From positions 62,001-126,000 of the forward strand of contig CAMYOC010000051.1 of the NCBI GenBank assembly GCA_947259915.1: DNA of 64,000 nt, given 5' to 3'. The position numbers were made by a program, and so were the translations under genes. A model generated the notes under the pieces. It was not told the DNA's origin, made no database searches, and saw only the letters and a list, made by a program, of their open reading frames with translations. Positions 29,279-41,018 of this stretch are shown piece after piece (the first letter of the stretch is position 1; every line of letters begins with the position of its first letter). This DNA comes from an uncultured Gammaproteobacteria bacterium (lineage in GTDB: Bacteria > Pseudomonadota > Gammaproteobacteria > Steroidobacterales > XN24).

Positions 29279-31962
29279 ATGGACAAGACCTACAGCCCGG
29301 AAAAGATAGAGGAACGGCTCTACGCATTCTGGGAACAACACGGTTGTTTTGCCGCCGGCGGCGATGGGCCGGCGTATTGCATCATGATCCCGCCCCCCAA
29401 CGTGACCGGCACCCTGCATATGGGTCACGCGTTCCAGGACACGATCATGGACGCCCTCACCCGTCTCCACCGGATGCGGGGCTTCAACACGCTCTGGCAA
29501 CCCGGCACCGACCATGCCGGCATTGCCACCCAGATGGTGGTGGAGCGGCGACTCGAAGCCGCCGACAAGACCCGCACCGGGATCGGCCGCGAGGCCTTTG
29601 TCGAGGAAGTCTGGCGCTGGAAGGAACAATCCGGCGGAAAGATCCAGCAGCAGTTGCGGCGCCTGGGCGCGTCGCTGGACTGGTCACGCGAGCGTTTCAC
29701 CATGGACGAAGGCCTGTCGCAGGCCGTGACCGAAGTGTTTGTGCGCTTGTTCGATGAAGGCCTGATCTACCGCGGCAAGCGCCTGGTCAACTGGGATCCG
29801 GTCCTGCACACCGCGGTCTCGGACCTTGAGGTGCTGTCGGCGGAAGAGAATGGCCATCTGTGGCATTTCCGCTATCCGCTGGCCGATGGCGAGGGATCCC
29901 TGGTGGTCGCCACCACCCGCCCGGAGACCATGCTCGGCGATACCGCCGTGGCGGTGCATCCCGAGGACCCGCGTTATCGCCATCTGCTCGGCAAGCAGCT
30001 TCGGCTGCCGCTGGCCGAGCGTACGAGATCGGCGAACGCCATGGTCTCGACAAGATCAACATCCTCGATATCGATGCGCGGCTGAACGACGCGGTGCCGG
30101 ACGCCTACCGCGGGCTGGACCGCTTCGTCGCACGCGAACGGGTCGTGGCCGATCTGCAGGCTCTGGGTCTGGTAGAGAAGATTGAAGACCACAAGCTGAT
30201 GGTCCCGCGCGGCGATCGCAGCGGCGCGGTCGTGGAGCCCTACCTGACCGACCAGTGGTATGTGAACATCAAACCGCTGGCCGAACCCGCCATCGCAGCG
30301 GTCAATGACGGCCGCGTGCGCTTTGTACCGGAGAACTGGTCCAAGACCTATTTCGAGTGGATGAACAATATCCAGGACTGGTGTATCAGCCGGCAGCTCT
30401 GGTGGGGCCACCGCATACCGGCATGGTACGACGAGGACGGCGAGATCTACGTCGCCCGGGACGAGCAGACCGCGGCCGAGCTGGCTCAGGCACGCCATGG
30501 TCACGCGGTGACGTTGCGCCGGGATGAGGACGTGCTCGATACCTGGTTCTCGTCCGCGCTATGGCCGTTCTCGACGCTGGGCTGGCCGGAGCAGACCGGA
30601 GAACTCGAGCGCTACTACCCGACCAGCGTGCTGGTGACCGGCTTCGACATCATCTTCTTCTGGGTCGCCCGGATGATCATGTTAGGACAAAAATTCATGG
30701 GTGACGTGCCATTCCGGGAGGTCTATATCCATGGCCTCATCCGCGATCAGGACGGACAGAAGATGTCCAAGTCCAAGGGTAACGTCCTCGACCCGCTCGA
30801 TCTGATCGATGGCATCGAGCTCGAGCCGTTGGTAGCCAAGCGCACCAGCGGCCTGATGCAGCCGCATCTGCGCCAACGGATCGAGAAGTCAACGCGGCGG
30901 CATTTCCCCGGCGGCATCCCGGCTTTCGGCACCGACGCCCTGCGCTTTACCTTCGCCGCCCTCGCGACCACCGCGCGGGATATCCGCTTCGACCTCGGTC
31001 GGGTCGAGGGGTATCGTAATTTCTGCAACAAGATCTGGAACGCGGCTCGCTACGTCCTGATGAATACCGAAGGCGAGGATTGCGGGCCCGATGGCGAAAT
31101 GGAATTCAGCCTGGCCGATCGATGGATCCGCTCGAGGCTCGGCCTCACCGCCCGCGAAGTCGACCAGGCCTTTGCCGGCTACCGTCTGGATCTGGCCGCC
31201 CGCGCTCTCTATGACTTCACCTGGAACGAGTTCTGTGACTGGTATCTGGAGCTGTCCAAGCCGATCCTGCAATCCGAGGACAGCAGCGCAGCCGAACGCC
31301 GGGCGACCCGGCGCACGCTGGTCGAGGTGCTGGAAGCCCTGTTGCGTCTGATGCACCCGATCATGCCGTTTATCACTGAGGAGATCTGGCAACGGGTGGC
31401 CCCGCTGGCCGGTGTCTCCGGCGCGAGCATCATGCGCCAGGCTTATCCGGAAGCCGGTACCTGGCCCGAGGATGCAGCGGCCGAGCGGGAACTGGACTGG
31501 ATCAAGGGCTTTGTGCTCGGTATCCGCCAGGTGCGCGGCGAGATGAATATCTCTCCGGGGCGGGCGCTGCCGGTGATGCTACAAGAGGCCAGTGAGCGCG
31601 ACCGGCGGTATGCCGAGCTGCATGGCCGCTTCCTGACCCGCATGGTGCGGCTGCAGGACATCCGACTGCTCGGCGACGACGAGACACCGCCCCCTGCGGC
31701 GGCCGTGCTGCTGGGCGGGATGCGCATCCTGGTCCCGATGGAGGGTCTGATCGACGTGTCCGCCGAGCGGGATCGACTGGACCGGCAGCGGGAGAAGCTG
31801 CTGGCAGACCTCGGCAAGGCCGAGAAAAAACTGGCCAATCAGAATTTTGTCAGCAATGCGCCCGCAGAAGTGGTCGCCAAGGAACGGCAGCGGGTGCTGG
31901 ACTTTACTGACGCCATAGGCAAGATCGATCAACAACTCGAGGTGATGCGCGCCCTGGCCTGA
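29279..31962 (+). pseudogene. valS: Valyl-tRNA synthetase, broken by internal deletion and frameshift
   Basis: Two ORFs in different frames together spell ValS. The first has [20 protein letters not shown] with the HIGH site and runs to [11 protein letters not shown] near 30021. The second picks up at [15 protein letters not shown] near 30022 and contains [15 protein letters not shown] and the C-terminal coiled coil. By comparison with E. coli ValS, about 29 residues of the CP1 editing domain are missing at the join, including the GTGxVKxTPAHDxND region. The loss is 3n+1 bases, probably 88. Neither ORF alone can be a working enzyme. Since ValS is essential, an assembly error or a second copy elsewhere is more likely than a true null. 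Confidence 0.9.
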
Positions 31963-31979
31963 GCGCAAAGAGGAAACGG

Positions 31980-32944
<965 letters not shown>

Positions 32945-32945
<1 letters not shown>

Positions 32946-33955
32946 TGGCGAAGCTGCCGGCGCTGCTGCGATCACCAACACGCCTTGCCCGGCAAGCGCT
33001 ACGTGAATGGGCCTTGCGCCGCCAGGGCAAGGACCCGGACCCGGTCACTCTGCACCGGCGACGCATCTACATCATCCCTTCCGGACTCGGCATCGGCTTC
33101 GGCCTGGTCCTGTTTGCGATGCTGCTGGCGTCGATGAACTACAACAGCAGCATGGGATTCGCCCTCACCTTTCTGCTCGCCGGACTGGGGATGGTCGCCA
33201 TGCACTGGTGTCATCAAAATCTCGCCGGGCTGGTGATCCGCAGCATCCGTCTGCGCCCTGCTTTTGCCGGGGAAGATGCCCGGCTGGAGCTGTGTCTGGA
33301 GAATCTTTCCAGGAGCCCGCGCTATGAGCTGTTGGTCACCAGCCACGGTCATCCGGCGCCGCCGGTGGACTTGGAGCCGGGGGAGTCGAGCACGATCAGT
33401 GTGCCGGTCGAGACCCGCAAGCGGGGCGTACTGCGCCTCAGCCGAATCAACCTGGCGACCGGGTTCCCGTTTGGGCTGTTCCGCTGCTGGACCTGGCTGC
33501 ATCCGGATACCTTCGGCGTCGTCTATCCGCATCCCGGTGGCCCGGCCGATCCGCCACCGCCACACCACACGGACACCGGCGGCGCCCAGGATCAGCAGCG
33601 GGGCGAAGAGGATTTTGCCGGACTGCGCAATTTCCGGCCCGGTGACTCACCGAGGCACGTGGCGTGGAAGGCCGCGGCCAAGGGCGGGGATCTGCTGGTC
33701 AAGCAATTCGCCGGTACCGACGTGAGCACCCACTGGCTGGATTGGGCGATGCTGGACGGTCTGGATGTGGAACAGCGGCTGTCACGGCTGACCCGCTGGA
33801 TCGTCGATGCACATGGGCACGGCCAGGCTTATGGTCTGCGGGTGCCGGGGACGGAGATCCCGCCGGCCATCAGCGCCAGTCATCGGCATCACTGTCTCAG
33901 CACCCTCGCCTTCTATGAATCGAATGTGGACCAGGTCGAGCCGGCCAGTGATTAA
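32945..33955 (+). CDS. DUF58 domain-containing membrane protein
   Basis: The 336-residue protein has two N-terminal membrane helices (GLGIGFGLVLFAMLLASMNY and TFLLAGLGMVAMHW). A soluble region with the DUF58 signature GEEDFAGLRNFRPGDSPRHV, then WKAAAKGGDLLVKQF, follows. DUF58 proteins have a von Willebrand A-like fold and form the usual partner of MoxR ATPases. The start overlaps the moxR stop by one base. The 3' end overlaps the likely start of the transglutaminase gene. Confidence 0.93.
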
Positions 33956-35903
33956 CCCCGGCGAGCATCTGCGGCGCCTGGGCTGGACTGCCGCCGCACT
34001 CAGCGTCAGCGTGGCGCCGCATCTGCCGCGCATGCCGGCATGGGTCAGCCTGCTCACGCTGGCCTGCATCGGCTGGCGCATGCTCGCGGCGGTGCGCGGA
34101 TGGAAAGCCCCGTGGCAACTGCTGCGCCTGCTGATGGCCATCGCCGGATTTATCGCGGTGGTGGGGACCTACGGCACCGTCAACGGGATCGAAGCCGGTA
34201 GCGCATTGCTCGTGGTCATGATGGACATGAAGCTGCTGGAAACCTGGCGCAGACGCGACTACCAGGTGCTGATGTTCATCAGTTATTTCCTGATCATGGC
34301 GCAGCTGCTCTACGAGCCGAGCATGTGGACGCTGCCCTTTATGATCGTGGCGGTGTGGCTTAGCACTACCACGCTGATGCAGACGGTGCGGCAGGGACCG
34401 TCGATCCCGGCGCCGAGAGCTGCGCGCATGGTGGCGTCGATGCTGCTGCTGTCGCTGCCGCTGATGCTCATCCTGTTCCTGTTGTTCCCGCGGGTGCCAG
34501 GGCCATTTTGGGCGATGCCGACGCGCGGTGGCGGCATCAGCGGGCTGGATGACGTGATGACGCCCGGCAGCGTCAATGCGCTGAGCCTCTCCGATGCGGT
34601 CGCTTTCCGTGCCTCTTTCGACGGCCCCGCACCGCCAGCTATCGAGCGCTACTGGCGGGGCCCGGTGCTGCATGTGTTCGACGGCGCCAGCTGGCGCGAG
34701 CCCGGCAGCCGGCCCTGGCGGCCCCTGGAGGTACCGCGATCCGGTCCGCAGCTGCGTTACCAGGTCACGCTGGAGCCGAGCAGCCGGCCCTGGTTGCTGG
34801 CGCTCGACTATCCGGGTGAATGGTCGCTATCCGGCGCCTATCTGTCGTCGGACTATCAGCTGCTGGCACGGCGGCCGATAGAACAGCTGACCGGGTACTC
34901 GGTGGTGTCGTATCCGGACGCCCTGGCCGGCGCCGCGATCAGCGAGCGCGAGAGGGCGATGAACCTCTCTCTGCCGGCCGAACGCAACCCGCGCGCGCTG
35001 GCGCTGGCGGCGACGCTGCGGGGCCAGCATAGCGGCGATGGCGACTACGTCCAGGCGGTGCTGGATCGTTTCACGCTGGAGCCGTATGTCTACACCCTAC
35101 GGCCGCCGGCGCTGCGCGGCAGTGACCCGGTGGACGCGTTCCTGTTCGATACCCGGCGCGGTTTTTGCGAGCACTTTGCTTCGGCGTTCGCCGTGTTGAT
35201 GCGCGCCGGCGGCATACCCGCGCGGGTGGTGACCGGTTACCAGGGCGGTGAGCTGAATCCGCTCAATAACCGGATGACGGTGCGCCAGTCGGACGCCCAC
35301 GCCTGGACCGAAGTGTGGCTGCCCAGGGCAGGATGGGTCCGCGTCGACCCGACCGCCGCGGTGGCGCCGTATCGGATCGAGCGCAGCCTGGCCGATGCGC
35401 TGCCTGACAGTGATCTGGTGCCCGGCCGATTTATGCGCTCATTGCCGCTGCTGGTGATGCTACAGCAGCGCTGGGACGCGCTGGACAGTGCCTGGAACGA
35501 GTGGGTGCTGGCTTACGGGCCCGATCGTCAGATCGCCTTGTTGCGATCTCTCGGGTTCGGCAACCCGGACTGGCGCTCGCTGACGGCGGTGCTCGGCGTG
35601 AGCGTTATCGTGCTGCTGGCCGGGGTCGCAGCCTGGACGGCCTGGCGATACCGCCCGCCGGCCCGGGACCAGGTACAACGTTTGTATCGCCGCTATCTGG
35701 AACGGCTCGCCCGGCGCGGCGTCCAGCGAGCGCCATGGGAAGGCCCGCTGGTGCTGGCTGATCGGGCCGAGCGCGCGCTGCCGGCCTACGCCGGTGCCAT
35801 TCGCTCGATCACCCGCAGCTATGTCCGTCTGCGTTATGAACCAGACGCCAGCGAAACGGAATTATTAAAGATGCAGCGTCTGTTGCGGGGCTTCCGGCCC
35901 TAG
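33915..35903 (+). CDS. TgpA-like transglutaminase with membrane domain
   Basis: This protein has about six N-terminal membrane helices, a periplasmic transglutaminase domain, one more helix (AVLGVSVIVLLAGVAAW) and a DUF4129-type C-terminal tail. The catalytic triad is visible: Cys in RRGFCEHFASAFAVLMR, His in QSDAHAWTEVW, and Asp in VRVDPTA. Pseudomonas TgpA is an essential protein of this kind. The start is uncertain: ATGs at 33915 and 33924 and a GTG at 33948 (VINPGEHLRRLGW) all lie inside the DUF58 gene, and none has a good ribosome-binding site. The ORF track start is too early. The TAG stop shares CTAG with the convergent MFS gene. Confidence 0.88.
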   Translation: MNRMWTRSSRPVINPGEHLRRLGWTAAALSVSVAPHLPRMPAWVSLLTLACIGWRMLAAVRGWKAPWQLLRLLMAIAGFIAVVGTYGTVNGIEAGSALLVVMMDMKLLETWRRRDYQVLMFISYFLIMAQLLYEPSMWTLPFMIVAVWLSTTTLMQTVRQGPSIPAPRAARMVASMLLLSLPLMLILFLLFPRVPGPFWAMPTRGGGISGLDDVMTPGSVNALSLSDAVAFRASFDGPAPPAIERYWRGPVLHVFDGASWREPGSRPWRPLEVPRSGPQLRYQVTLEPSSRPWLLALDYPGEWSLSGAYLSSDYQLLARRPIEQLTGYSVVSYPDALAGAAISERERAMNLSLPAERNPRALALAATLRGQHSGDGDYVQAVLDRFTLEPYVYTLRPPALRGSDPVDAFLFDTRRGFCEHFASAFAVLMRAGGIPARVVTGYQGGELNPLNNRMTVRQSDAHAWTEVWLPRAGWVRVDPTAAVAPYRIERSLADALPDSDLVPGRFMRSLPLLVMLQQRWDALDSAWNEWVLAYGPDRQIALLRSLGFGNPDWRSLTAVLGVSVIVLLAGVAAWTAWRYRPPARDQVQRLYRRYLERLARRGVQRAPWEGPLVLADRAERALPAYAGAIRSITRSYVRLRYEPDASETELLKMQRLLRGFRP

Positions 35904-37186
35904 GTGCGGTCCATCTCGGCCGCCGCGCGGCTGCCTGCCGCCACATCGACCCGCCACAGCAACAGCCCACCCACCACGAATAGCAGGGTCAGCGCGAGGA
36001 TGCTGTCCCTCTCATCGGCGCCGAGGACCACGACCAGCGCCATCAGCAGCGGGCCGAGTATCGCGGCAAACTTGCCGACCATATTGAAAAAGCCGAAGAA
36101 TTCCGCGGTCTTTGACTTGGGGATCAGCCGCGCATACAGCGATCGGCTGAGGCTCTGCACGCCGCCCTGTACCAGCCCGATCGCGATGGCGAGATTGTAG
36201 AAATCTCCGCTGTCCTTCAGCCAGTGCCAGGCGTAGAACAGGGCGGCGATATAGACCGCCAGCCCGATCAGGATCGCCGGTCTTGGTCCGATGCGCTTGC
36301 CCAGCCAGCCGAATCCGAGCGCGGCCGGGAAGGCGACAAATTGTGTCAACAACAGCGCCAATACAAGACTGCCCTGGTCCAGACCGAGGACCCGATCGCC
36401 GAAGAACACCGCGGTCTTGATCACCGTATTGACGCCGTCGATATACAGCCAGTAACCGACCAGGAATATCAGCAACACGCGCAGCTGACGGATCTCGCGG
36501 AAGGTGCCCATCAGCTGAGCCATACCCTCCCGCACCGCCTGCCAGCGGCTCGCCTTGTTCTCGGTGGGTGTCTCTTTGACGCCAAATAGCAACGGCAGCG
36601 TGAACAAGGCCCACCATGCTGCCACGCTGACAAACGACGCTTTTACCGCCGCGCCCGCATCAGCCAGACCGAACATCTCCGGCTTTTGCGCCATCAGCAC
36701 ATTCAGCGTGAACAACAGGCCGCCACCGACATAGCCCATGGCGTAGCCGAACGCGGATACCACGTCGAAATCCTCTTCGTCGGAGACATCGACGATCATG
36801 GAATCGTAGAACACGTTGGCGCCGGAGAAGCCGATGGTGCCGAGGCCGTACAGCAGCAGCCCGACCCACCACTGACCGGCGTGTACCCAGGCCAGGCCCG
36901 CCGACATGACCACGCCCAGCATCGCGAAGGTGACCAGGAACCGTTTGCGATTGCCGCCGCGATCGGCGATGGCGCCCAATAGCGGCGCCGATATCGCGAC
37001 CAGTACGCTGGAGCCCGCCAGGGTCATATTGAACCAGAATTGTGAGTCCTTGGCGCTGATGTCACCGCTGAGCGTGCTGAAGAAGACCGGGAAGAACCCC
37101 GCCATCACGGTGGTGGCAAAGGCGGAATTGGCCCAGTCGTATAGCGCCCAGGACAAAACCGGCTTGCTCAGCAAGACTTTTTTCAT
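35900..37186 (-). CDS. UMF1-family MFS transporter
   Basis: The 428-residue protein has twelve predicted membrane segments. The N-terminal signature SWALYDWANSAFATTVMAGF belongs to the UMF1 family (related to fungal Atg22). GAIADRGGNRKRFLV is the MFS loop 2-3 motif. The substrate is unknown; Atg22 relatives export amino acids from vacuoles, which need not apply here. The ATG at 37186 (MKKVLLSKPVL) is preferred to the ORF track start nine codons upstream. The stop codon shares a CTAG palindrome with the convergent transglutaminase gene. Confidence 0.88.
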   Translation of the reverse strand: MKKVLLSKPVLSWALYDWANSAFATTVMAGFFPVFFSTLSGDISAKDSQFWFNMTLAGSSVLVAISAPLLGAIADRGGNRKRFLVTFAMLGVVMSAGLAWVHAGQWWVGLLLYGLGTIGFSGANVFYDSMIVDVSDEEDFDVVSAFGYAMGYVGGGLLFTLNVLMAQKPEMFGLADAGAAVKASFVSVAAWWALFTLPLLFGVKETPTENKASRWQAVREGMAQLMGTFREIRQLRVLLIFLVGYWLYIDGVNTVIKTAVFFGDRVLGLDQGSLVLALLLTQFVAFPAALGFGWLGKRIGPRPAILIGLAVYIAALFYAWHWLKDSGDFYNLAIAIGLVQGGVQSLSRSLYARLIPKSKTAEFFGFFNMVGKFAAILGPLLMALVVVLGADERDSILALTLLFVVGGLLLWRVDVAAGSRAAAEMDRT

Positions 37187-37264
37187 AACCGCCGCTCGCG
37201 ATGAATGCGGCAATCAGCCGCGGGCGCGCCCACTATACCGGAGCATGTTTATCCACCGCAGCTA

Positions 37265-38854
37265 CTAGGCGGCGAGCTGCTCACGGGTGGCGCGGAACGC
37301 GATCTCGGGCCATCGCTCCTCGGTCAGCGACAGGTTGACCCGGGTCGGCGCGATATAGACCAGGCAGTCACCGTGGTCGCGGGCCAGATGGTCATGGGCC
37401 TTGCGCTCGAATTCACTCAGGCGGCGCTCATCGTCAGCATAGATCCAGCGCGCGGTGGCCACCTGTACCGACTCGAATTTGCACTCGACCCCGTACTCGG
37501 AGCGCAGGCGGAAGGCGACCACCTCGAACTGCAGCGGGCCCACGGCGCCGAGGATCAGATCGTTGTTCCGCAGCGGTCGGAACAGCTGCGTCGCACCCTC
37601 CTCGCACAACTGGTTGAGCCCCTTCTGCAGGGCCTTCATCTTCAACGGATCGCGCAACACTGCGCGGCGAAAGATCTCCGGCGCGAAGTTCGGCACGCCG
37701 GTGAACTGCAGCCGTTCGCCCTGGGTGAAGGTATCGCCGCCGTTGATGGTGCCGCGCCTTTGCAGCCCGATAATGTCTCCGGCGCAGGCGTCTTCAGCCT
37801 GCTGCCGGTCCGAAGCGAGAAAGGTCAATGCGTCGGCGACCCGCAGCTCCTTACCCGTGCGGACGTGCGTCATTTTCATGCCCGGGTTGTAGTGCCCGGA
37901 ACAGATCCGCAGGAACGCGATCCGGTCACGGTGGGCCGGATCCATATTGGCCTGGATCTTGAAAACGAACCCGGAAAAAGCGTCCTCCTCGGGCACCACG
38001 ATCCGCTCGAGGGCGACACGCGCGCGCGGTGCCGGCGCCCACTCGACGAACGCGGAGAGCAGTTCGCGCACGCCGAAGGTGTTGATCGCCGAACCGAAGA
38101 AAACCGGTGTCTGGCGCCCGGCGAGATACGCCTCCAGGTCCAGCGGATTACACGCGCCTCGCACCAGCTCCACTTCCTCACAGAACTCCTGGTGACGCTC
38201 CCCGAGCAGGGCTGCCGCCTCGGCGCCGCGGACATCGTCAATGGTGACGGTCTCACCGAGCGCGCCTTTTTCGCCGGGACGATAGACATAAACCCGATCT
38301 TCCAGCAGATGATAGATGCCGCGCAGCTCGCGCCCCATGCCGATGGGCCAGGTGATCGGTGTGCACTGGATACCGAGCACCTTCTCGATCTCGTCGAGCA
38401 GATCCAGCGGCTCACGGCCATCACGGTCGAGCTTGTTGATAAACGTGATGATGGGCGTATCTCGCATCCGGCACACTTCCATCAGCTTGACCGTGCGCTC
38501 CTCCACGCCCTTGGCACAGTCGATGACCATGAGCGCCGAGTCCACCGCAGTCAGCGTGCGATAGGTGTCTTCGGAGAAATCACCGTGTCCGGGCGTATCC
38601 AGGAGATTGACGGTGCGGCCATCGAACTCGAACTGCATCACCGATGAAGTGACGGAGATGCCGCGCTCCTGCTCCATCGCCATCCAGTCGGACGTCGCAT
38701 GACGCGACGCCTTGCGTCCCTTGACCGAGCCGGCCACAGTGATTGCGCCACCGAATAACAGAAGCTTCTCGGTCAGCGTCGTCTTGCCCGCGTCCGGATG
38801 GGAGATGATGGCAAACGTGCGCCGCCCTGAGGCGGCTTCGGGAATCGTGTTCAT
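37265..38854 (-). CDS. prfC: Peptide chain release factor 3
   Basis: RF3 is the GTPase that removes RF1 or RF2 from the ribosome after termination. The 529-residue protein has the G1 motif [40 protein letters not shown] (switch I), [18 protein letters not shown] (G3) and [13 protein letters not shown] (G4), followed by domains 2 and 3. The ORF track start adds 15 codons; the ATG at 38854 gives [20 protein letters not shown]. It stands between rimI and the MFS gene on the same strand with gaps near 80 bp. Confidence 0.97.
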   Translation of the reverse strand: MNTIPEAASGRRTFAIISHPDAGKTTLTEKLLLFGGAITVAGSVKGRKASRHATSDWMAMEQERGISVTSSVMQFEFDGRTVNLLDTPGHGDFSEDTYRTLTAVDSALMVIDCAKGVEERTVKLMEVCRMRDTPIITFINKLDRDGREPLDLLDEIEKVLGIQCTPITWPIGMGRELRGIYHLLEDRVYVYRPGEKGALGETVTIDDVRGAEAAALLGERHQEFCEEVELVRGACNPLDLEAYLAGRQTPVFFGSAINTFGVRELLSAFVEWAPAPRARVALERIVVPEEDAFSGFVFKIQANMDPAHRDRIAFLRICSGHYNPGMKMTHVRTGKELRVADALTFLASDRQQAEDACAGDIIGLQRRGTINGGDTFTQGERLQFTGVPNFAPEIFRRAVLRDPLKMKALQKGLNQLCEEGATQLFRPLRNNDLILGAVGPLQFEVVAFRLRSEYGVECKFESVQVATARWIYADDERRLSEFERKAHDHLARDHGDCLVYIAPTRVNLSLTEERWPEIAFRATREQLAA

Positions 38855-38939
38855 GGTCCTGTCGCTATCCGGGCTGAGCAGACGCCGGCATGGTGTCAAA
38901 GCCGCTCATTCTAACCCAGCGCCGATAGCACCCGCAGCA

Positions 38940-39413
38940 TCACGCAGGATCCAGGCGGTGCTCCAGTACGATCGCGTCCTCCCGACCATTCTCGCCCCGG
39001 TAATAGGCCTTGCGCAGACCGATGCGGGCGAAGCCGGCAGATTCGTAAAGCTGCAAGGCGGCAGTGTTCGACGGCCTTACCTCGAGGAAAATCCGCCGCG
39101 CGCCCAGGCAGCGGGCCTCCTGGAACAGCCAGTCGAGCAGCTGACGTCCGATGCCGCAGCCGTGCCACGTAGGGTGGATGCAGATATTGAGCAGATGGGC
39201 CTCGCCAACGGCGCAGGACATCACCGCATAGCCGCGGATACCTTCGTCGCTCTCCAGCACCACGGCGCAATAGCCAACGCGCAGACAGTCCTTGAATATC
39301 GCATGCGACCACGGAAACGCGTAGACATCCTGCTCGATGGCCGCCACCTCAGGCAGGTCGTACTCGCCCATCGGGCGGATCGGCAGTGGCGGTAGCTCGG
39401 GTCTGGCGCTCAC
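38940..39413 (-). CDS. rimI: Ribosomal protein S18 alanine N-acetyltransferase
   Basis: RimI acetylates the N-terminal Ala of ribosomal protein S18. The 157-residue GNAT protein has EQDVYAFPWSHAIFKDCLRVG, LLNICIHPTWHGCGIGRQLL (acetyl-CoA binding) and FLEVRPSNTAALQLYESAGF, a close family match. The ORF track extends 88 codons further upstream. The likely start is GTG at 39413, which overlaps the stop of the uracil-DNA glycosylase gene (GTGA). Confidence 0.93.
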   Translation of the reverse strand: MSARPELPPLPIRPMGEYDLPEVAAIEQDVYAFPWSHAIFKDCLRVGYCAVVLESDEGIRGYAVMSCAVGEAHLLNICIHPTWHGCGIGRQLLDWLFQEARCLGARRIFLEVRPSNTAALQLYESAGFARIGLRKAYYRGENGREDAIVLEHRLDPA

Positions 39414-40144
39414 TGCCCGGCTCCGTCGAAGACACTCATGGCCAGCAGCAGGTCCTGCCACACCTTGGCCTTCTCGGATGGTCGCCGCAGCAGATAGGCC
39501 GGATGATAGGTCACCACCAACGGTATGCGCTGCGCTCCGTATGTGTGCAGACGGCCACGCATGCGCCCGAGCGGCAGGTCCTCCTCCAACAACCGGTGGG
39601 CGGCGACGCGCCCCACCGCGAGGATCACACGAGGCTGGATCAGTTCGATCTGGCGCTGCAGATAGGGCGCACAGCATGCCGCCTCCTCCGCGGACGGGTC
39701 ACGATTATTCGGCGGGCGGCACTTGAGCACATTAGCGATATAGGCGGTGGTCCGGGTTTGTTTGACCGCGGCCAGCATGGCGTCGAGCAATTGTCCGGCA
39801 CGGCCCACGAACGGCTCGCCGCGGCGGTCCTCCTCGGCGCCCGGCGCCTCGCCGACAATCAGCAGATCTGCCGCGGCTGCGCCGACCCCGAATACGGTCT
39901 GGGTGCGGCTCTCGTGCAGGGGACACCGGCGGCACCCGGCTACGCTCGCGCGCAGTGCATCAAGGTCCATCCCGTCGAGAGCCAGCGGGTCTTGACTCGT
40001 TGACCCGGACCCGGCCCGCCGGGTAAGCGGCACTGGCTCGGGCCCGTCCGCGGTGAGCGGCGCCGGCTCGGGCTCGGCCGCGGTGCGCGAGATCCAGGGC
40101 GTAACACCCATGGCGCGGAGATAATGGATACGTCGGGCGTCCAT
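39410..40144 (-). CDS. Uracil-DNA glycosylase, family 4 type with 4Fe-4S cluster
   Basis: This 244-residue enzyme removes uracil from DNA. Family motifs are GEAPGAEEDRRGEPFVGRAG (motif A) and YHPAYLLRRP (motif B). Four cysteines suited to a 4Fe-4S cluster are present: two in CRRCPLH, one in NVLKCRPP and one in the AACCAPYL region. The first 50 residues are a Pro/Glu/Thr-rich linker, possibly disordered. The gene overlaps rimI by four bases and follows pssA with a 17-bp gap. Confidence 0.92.
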   Translation of the reverse strand: MDARRIHYLRAMGVTPWISRTAAEPEPAPLTADGPEPVPLTRRAGSGSTSQDPLALDGMDLDALRASVAGCRRCPLHESRTQTVFGVGAAAADLLIVGEAPGAEEDRRGEPFVGRAGQLLDAMLAAVKQTRTTAYIANVLKCRPPNNRDPSAEEAACCAPYLQRQIELIQPRVILAVGRVAAHRLLEEDLPLGRMRGRLHTYGAQRIPLVVTYHPAYLLRRPSEKAKVWQDLLLAMSVFDGAGQ

Positions 40145-40161
40145 GGCGGAGGCAGCCGGAC

Positions 40162-40959
40162 TCAGGCGGCTTTCCGATCCCTGCTCTCACCGATTCGTCG
40201 GGCGCGCAATCGGCGCCATACCGTTACCACCGGTCCGGACACGGTGTAGACGACAAACAGTGAGAACAGCACGATCGGTGGATCCAGCGAGATAAGCATG
40301 AATACGGCCGGGATCAGCAACAAATAGGGGAAGGAGATATGACGCCCCAGGTTGACGTCACGGCCGCTGTAATAATCGAAGTTGCTGACCATCAGCGCGC
40401 CGGCGGCAGCAGTGACGGTGAAGGTGATGGCAAAGCCCCACCAGCCGGCCAGTCCATACTCGGCGGCCAGCCATACGGTGCCACCCACCAGGGCCGCCCC
40501 GGACGGACTCGGCAGTCCTTCGAAAAAGTCTTTGTCGGCGATACCGACCCGCGAGTTATAGCGCGCCAGCCGCATCGCGGCGCACACGGCATAAAAGAAC
40601 GCGGCCAGCCAGCCCAGCCTGCCCCACATCCAGCGGTATTCCAGCAGCGTGGTTGCGCCCCATTGATAGACCACGAGCGCTGGCGCAAGGCCGAAGGAGA
40701 CCATGTCCGAGAGGCTGTCGTACTCCTTGCCAAAATCGCTTTCGGTGCTGGTCAGACGGGCAACACGGCCGTCCAGACCATCCAGCACCATGGCCACGAA
40801 GATGGCCACGGCGGCCTTCTGGAAATTTCCGTCCATGGCCGCAACGACCGAAAAGAAACCGGCAAACAACGCGCCGGTGGTAAACAGGTTCGGCAGCAGA
40901 TAGATGCCTCGCCTGCGCAATGACGCCTTGTGGGTCGGTAATTTGGGCCCGTTGTCCAT
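40162..40959 (-). CDS. pssA: CDP-diacylglycerol-serine O-phosphatidyltransferase
   Basis: PssA makes phosphatidylserine, the precursor of phosphatidylethanolamine. This is the integral-membrane (subclass II) type rather than the soluble E. coli type. The CDP-alcohol phosphotransferase motif is complete: DGLDGRVARLTSTESDFGKE then YDSLSD. Several hydrophobic helices surround it (NLFTTGALFAGFFSVVAAM near the start). ATG at 40959 is preferred to the GTG at 40968. It lies 59 bp after ilvC, a conserved pairing in many proteobacteria, where ilvBH also precedes; ilvBH is absent here. Confidence 0.95.
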   Translation of the reverse strand: MDNGPKLPTHKASLRRRGIYLLPNLFTTGALFAGFFSVVAAMDGNFQKAAVAIFVAMVLDGLDGRVARLTSTESDFGKEYDSLSDMVSFGLAPALVVYQWGATTLLEYRWMWGRLGWLAAFFYAVCAAMRLARYNSRVGIADKDFFEGLPSPSGAALVGGTVWLAAEYGLAGWWGFAITFTVTAAAGALMVSNFDYYSGRDVNLGRHISFPYLLLIPAVFMLISLDPPIVLFSLFVVYTVSGPVVTVWRRLRARRIGESRDRKAA

Positions 40960-41018
40960 GACCGTCACTTTAGTACGAGTCGATGCCGGGCCGCCAGCAG
41001 CCGGGGGGCGCCGCGGCC

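Noticed and set aside
29860-31962. Programmed frameshift in valS
   Set aside because: There is no slippery site or stimulatory hairpin, and a conserved segment of about 29 residues is missing, which slippage cannot restore.
37265-38647. 480-codon plus-strand ORF at 37205-38647
   Set aside because: It runs opposite prfC, whose GTPase motifs are complete on the minus strand.
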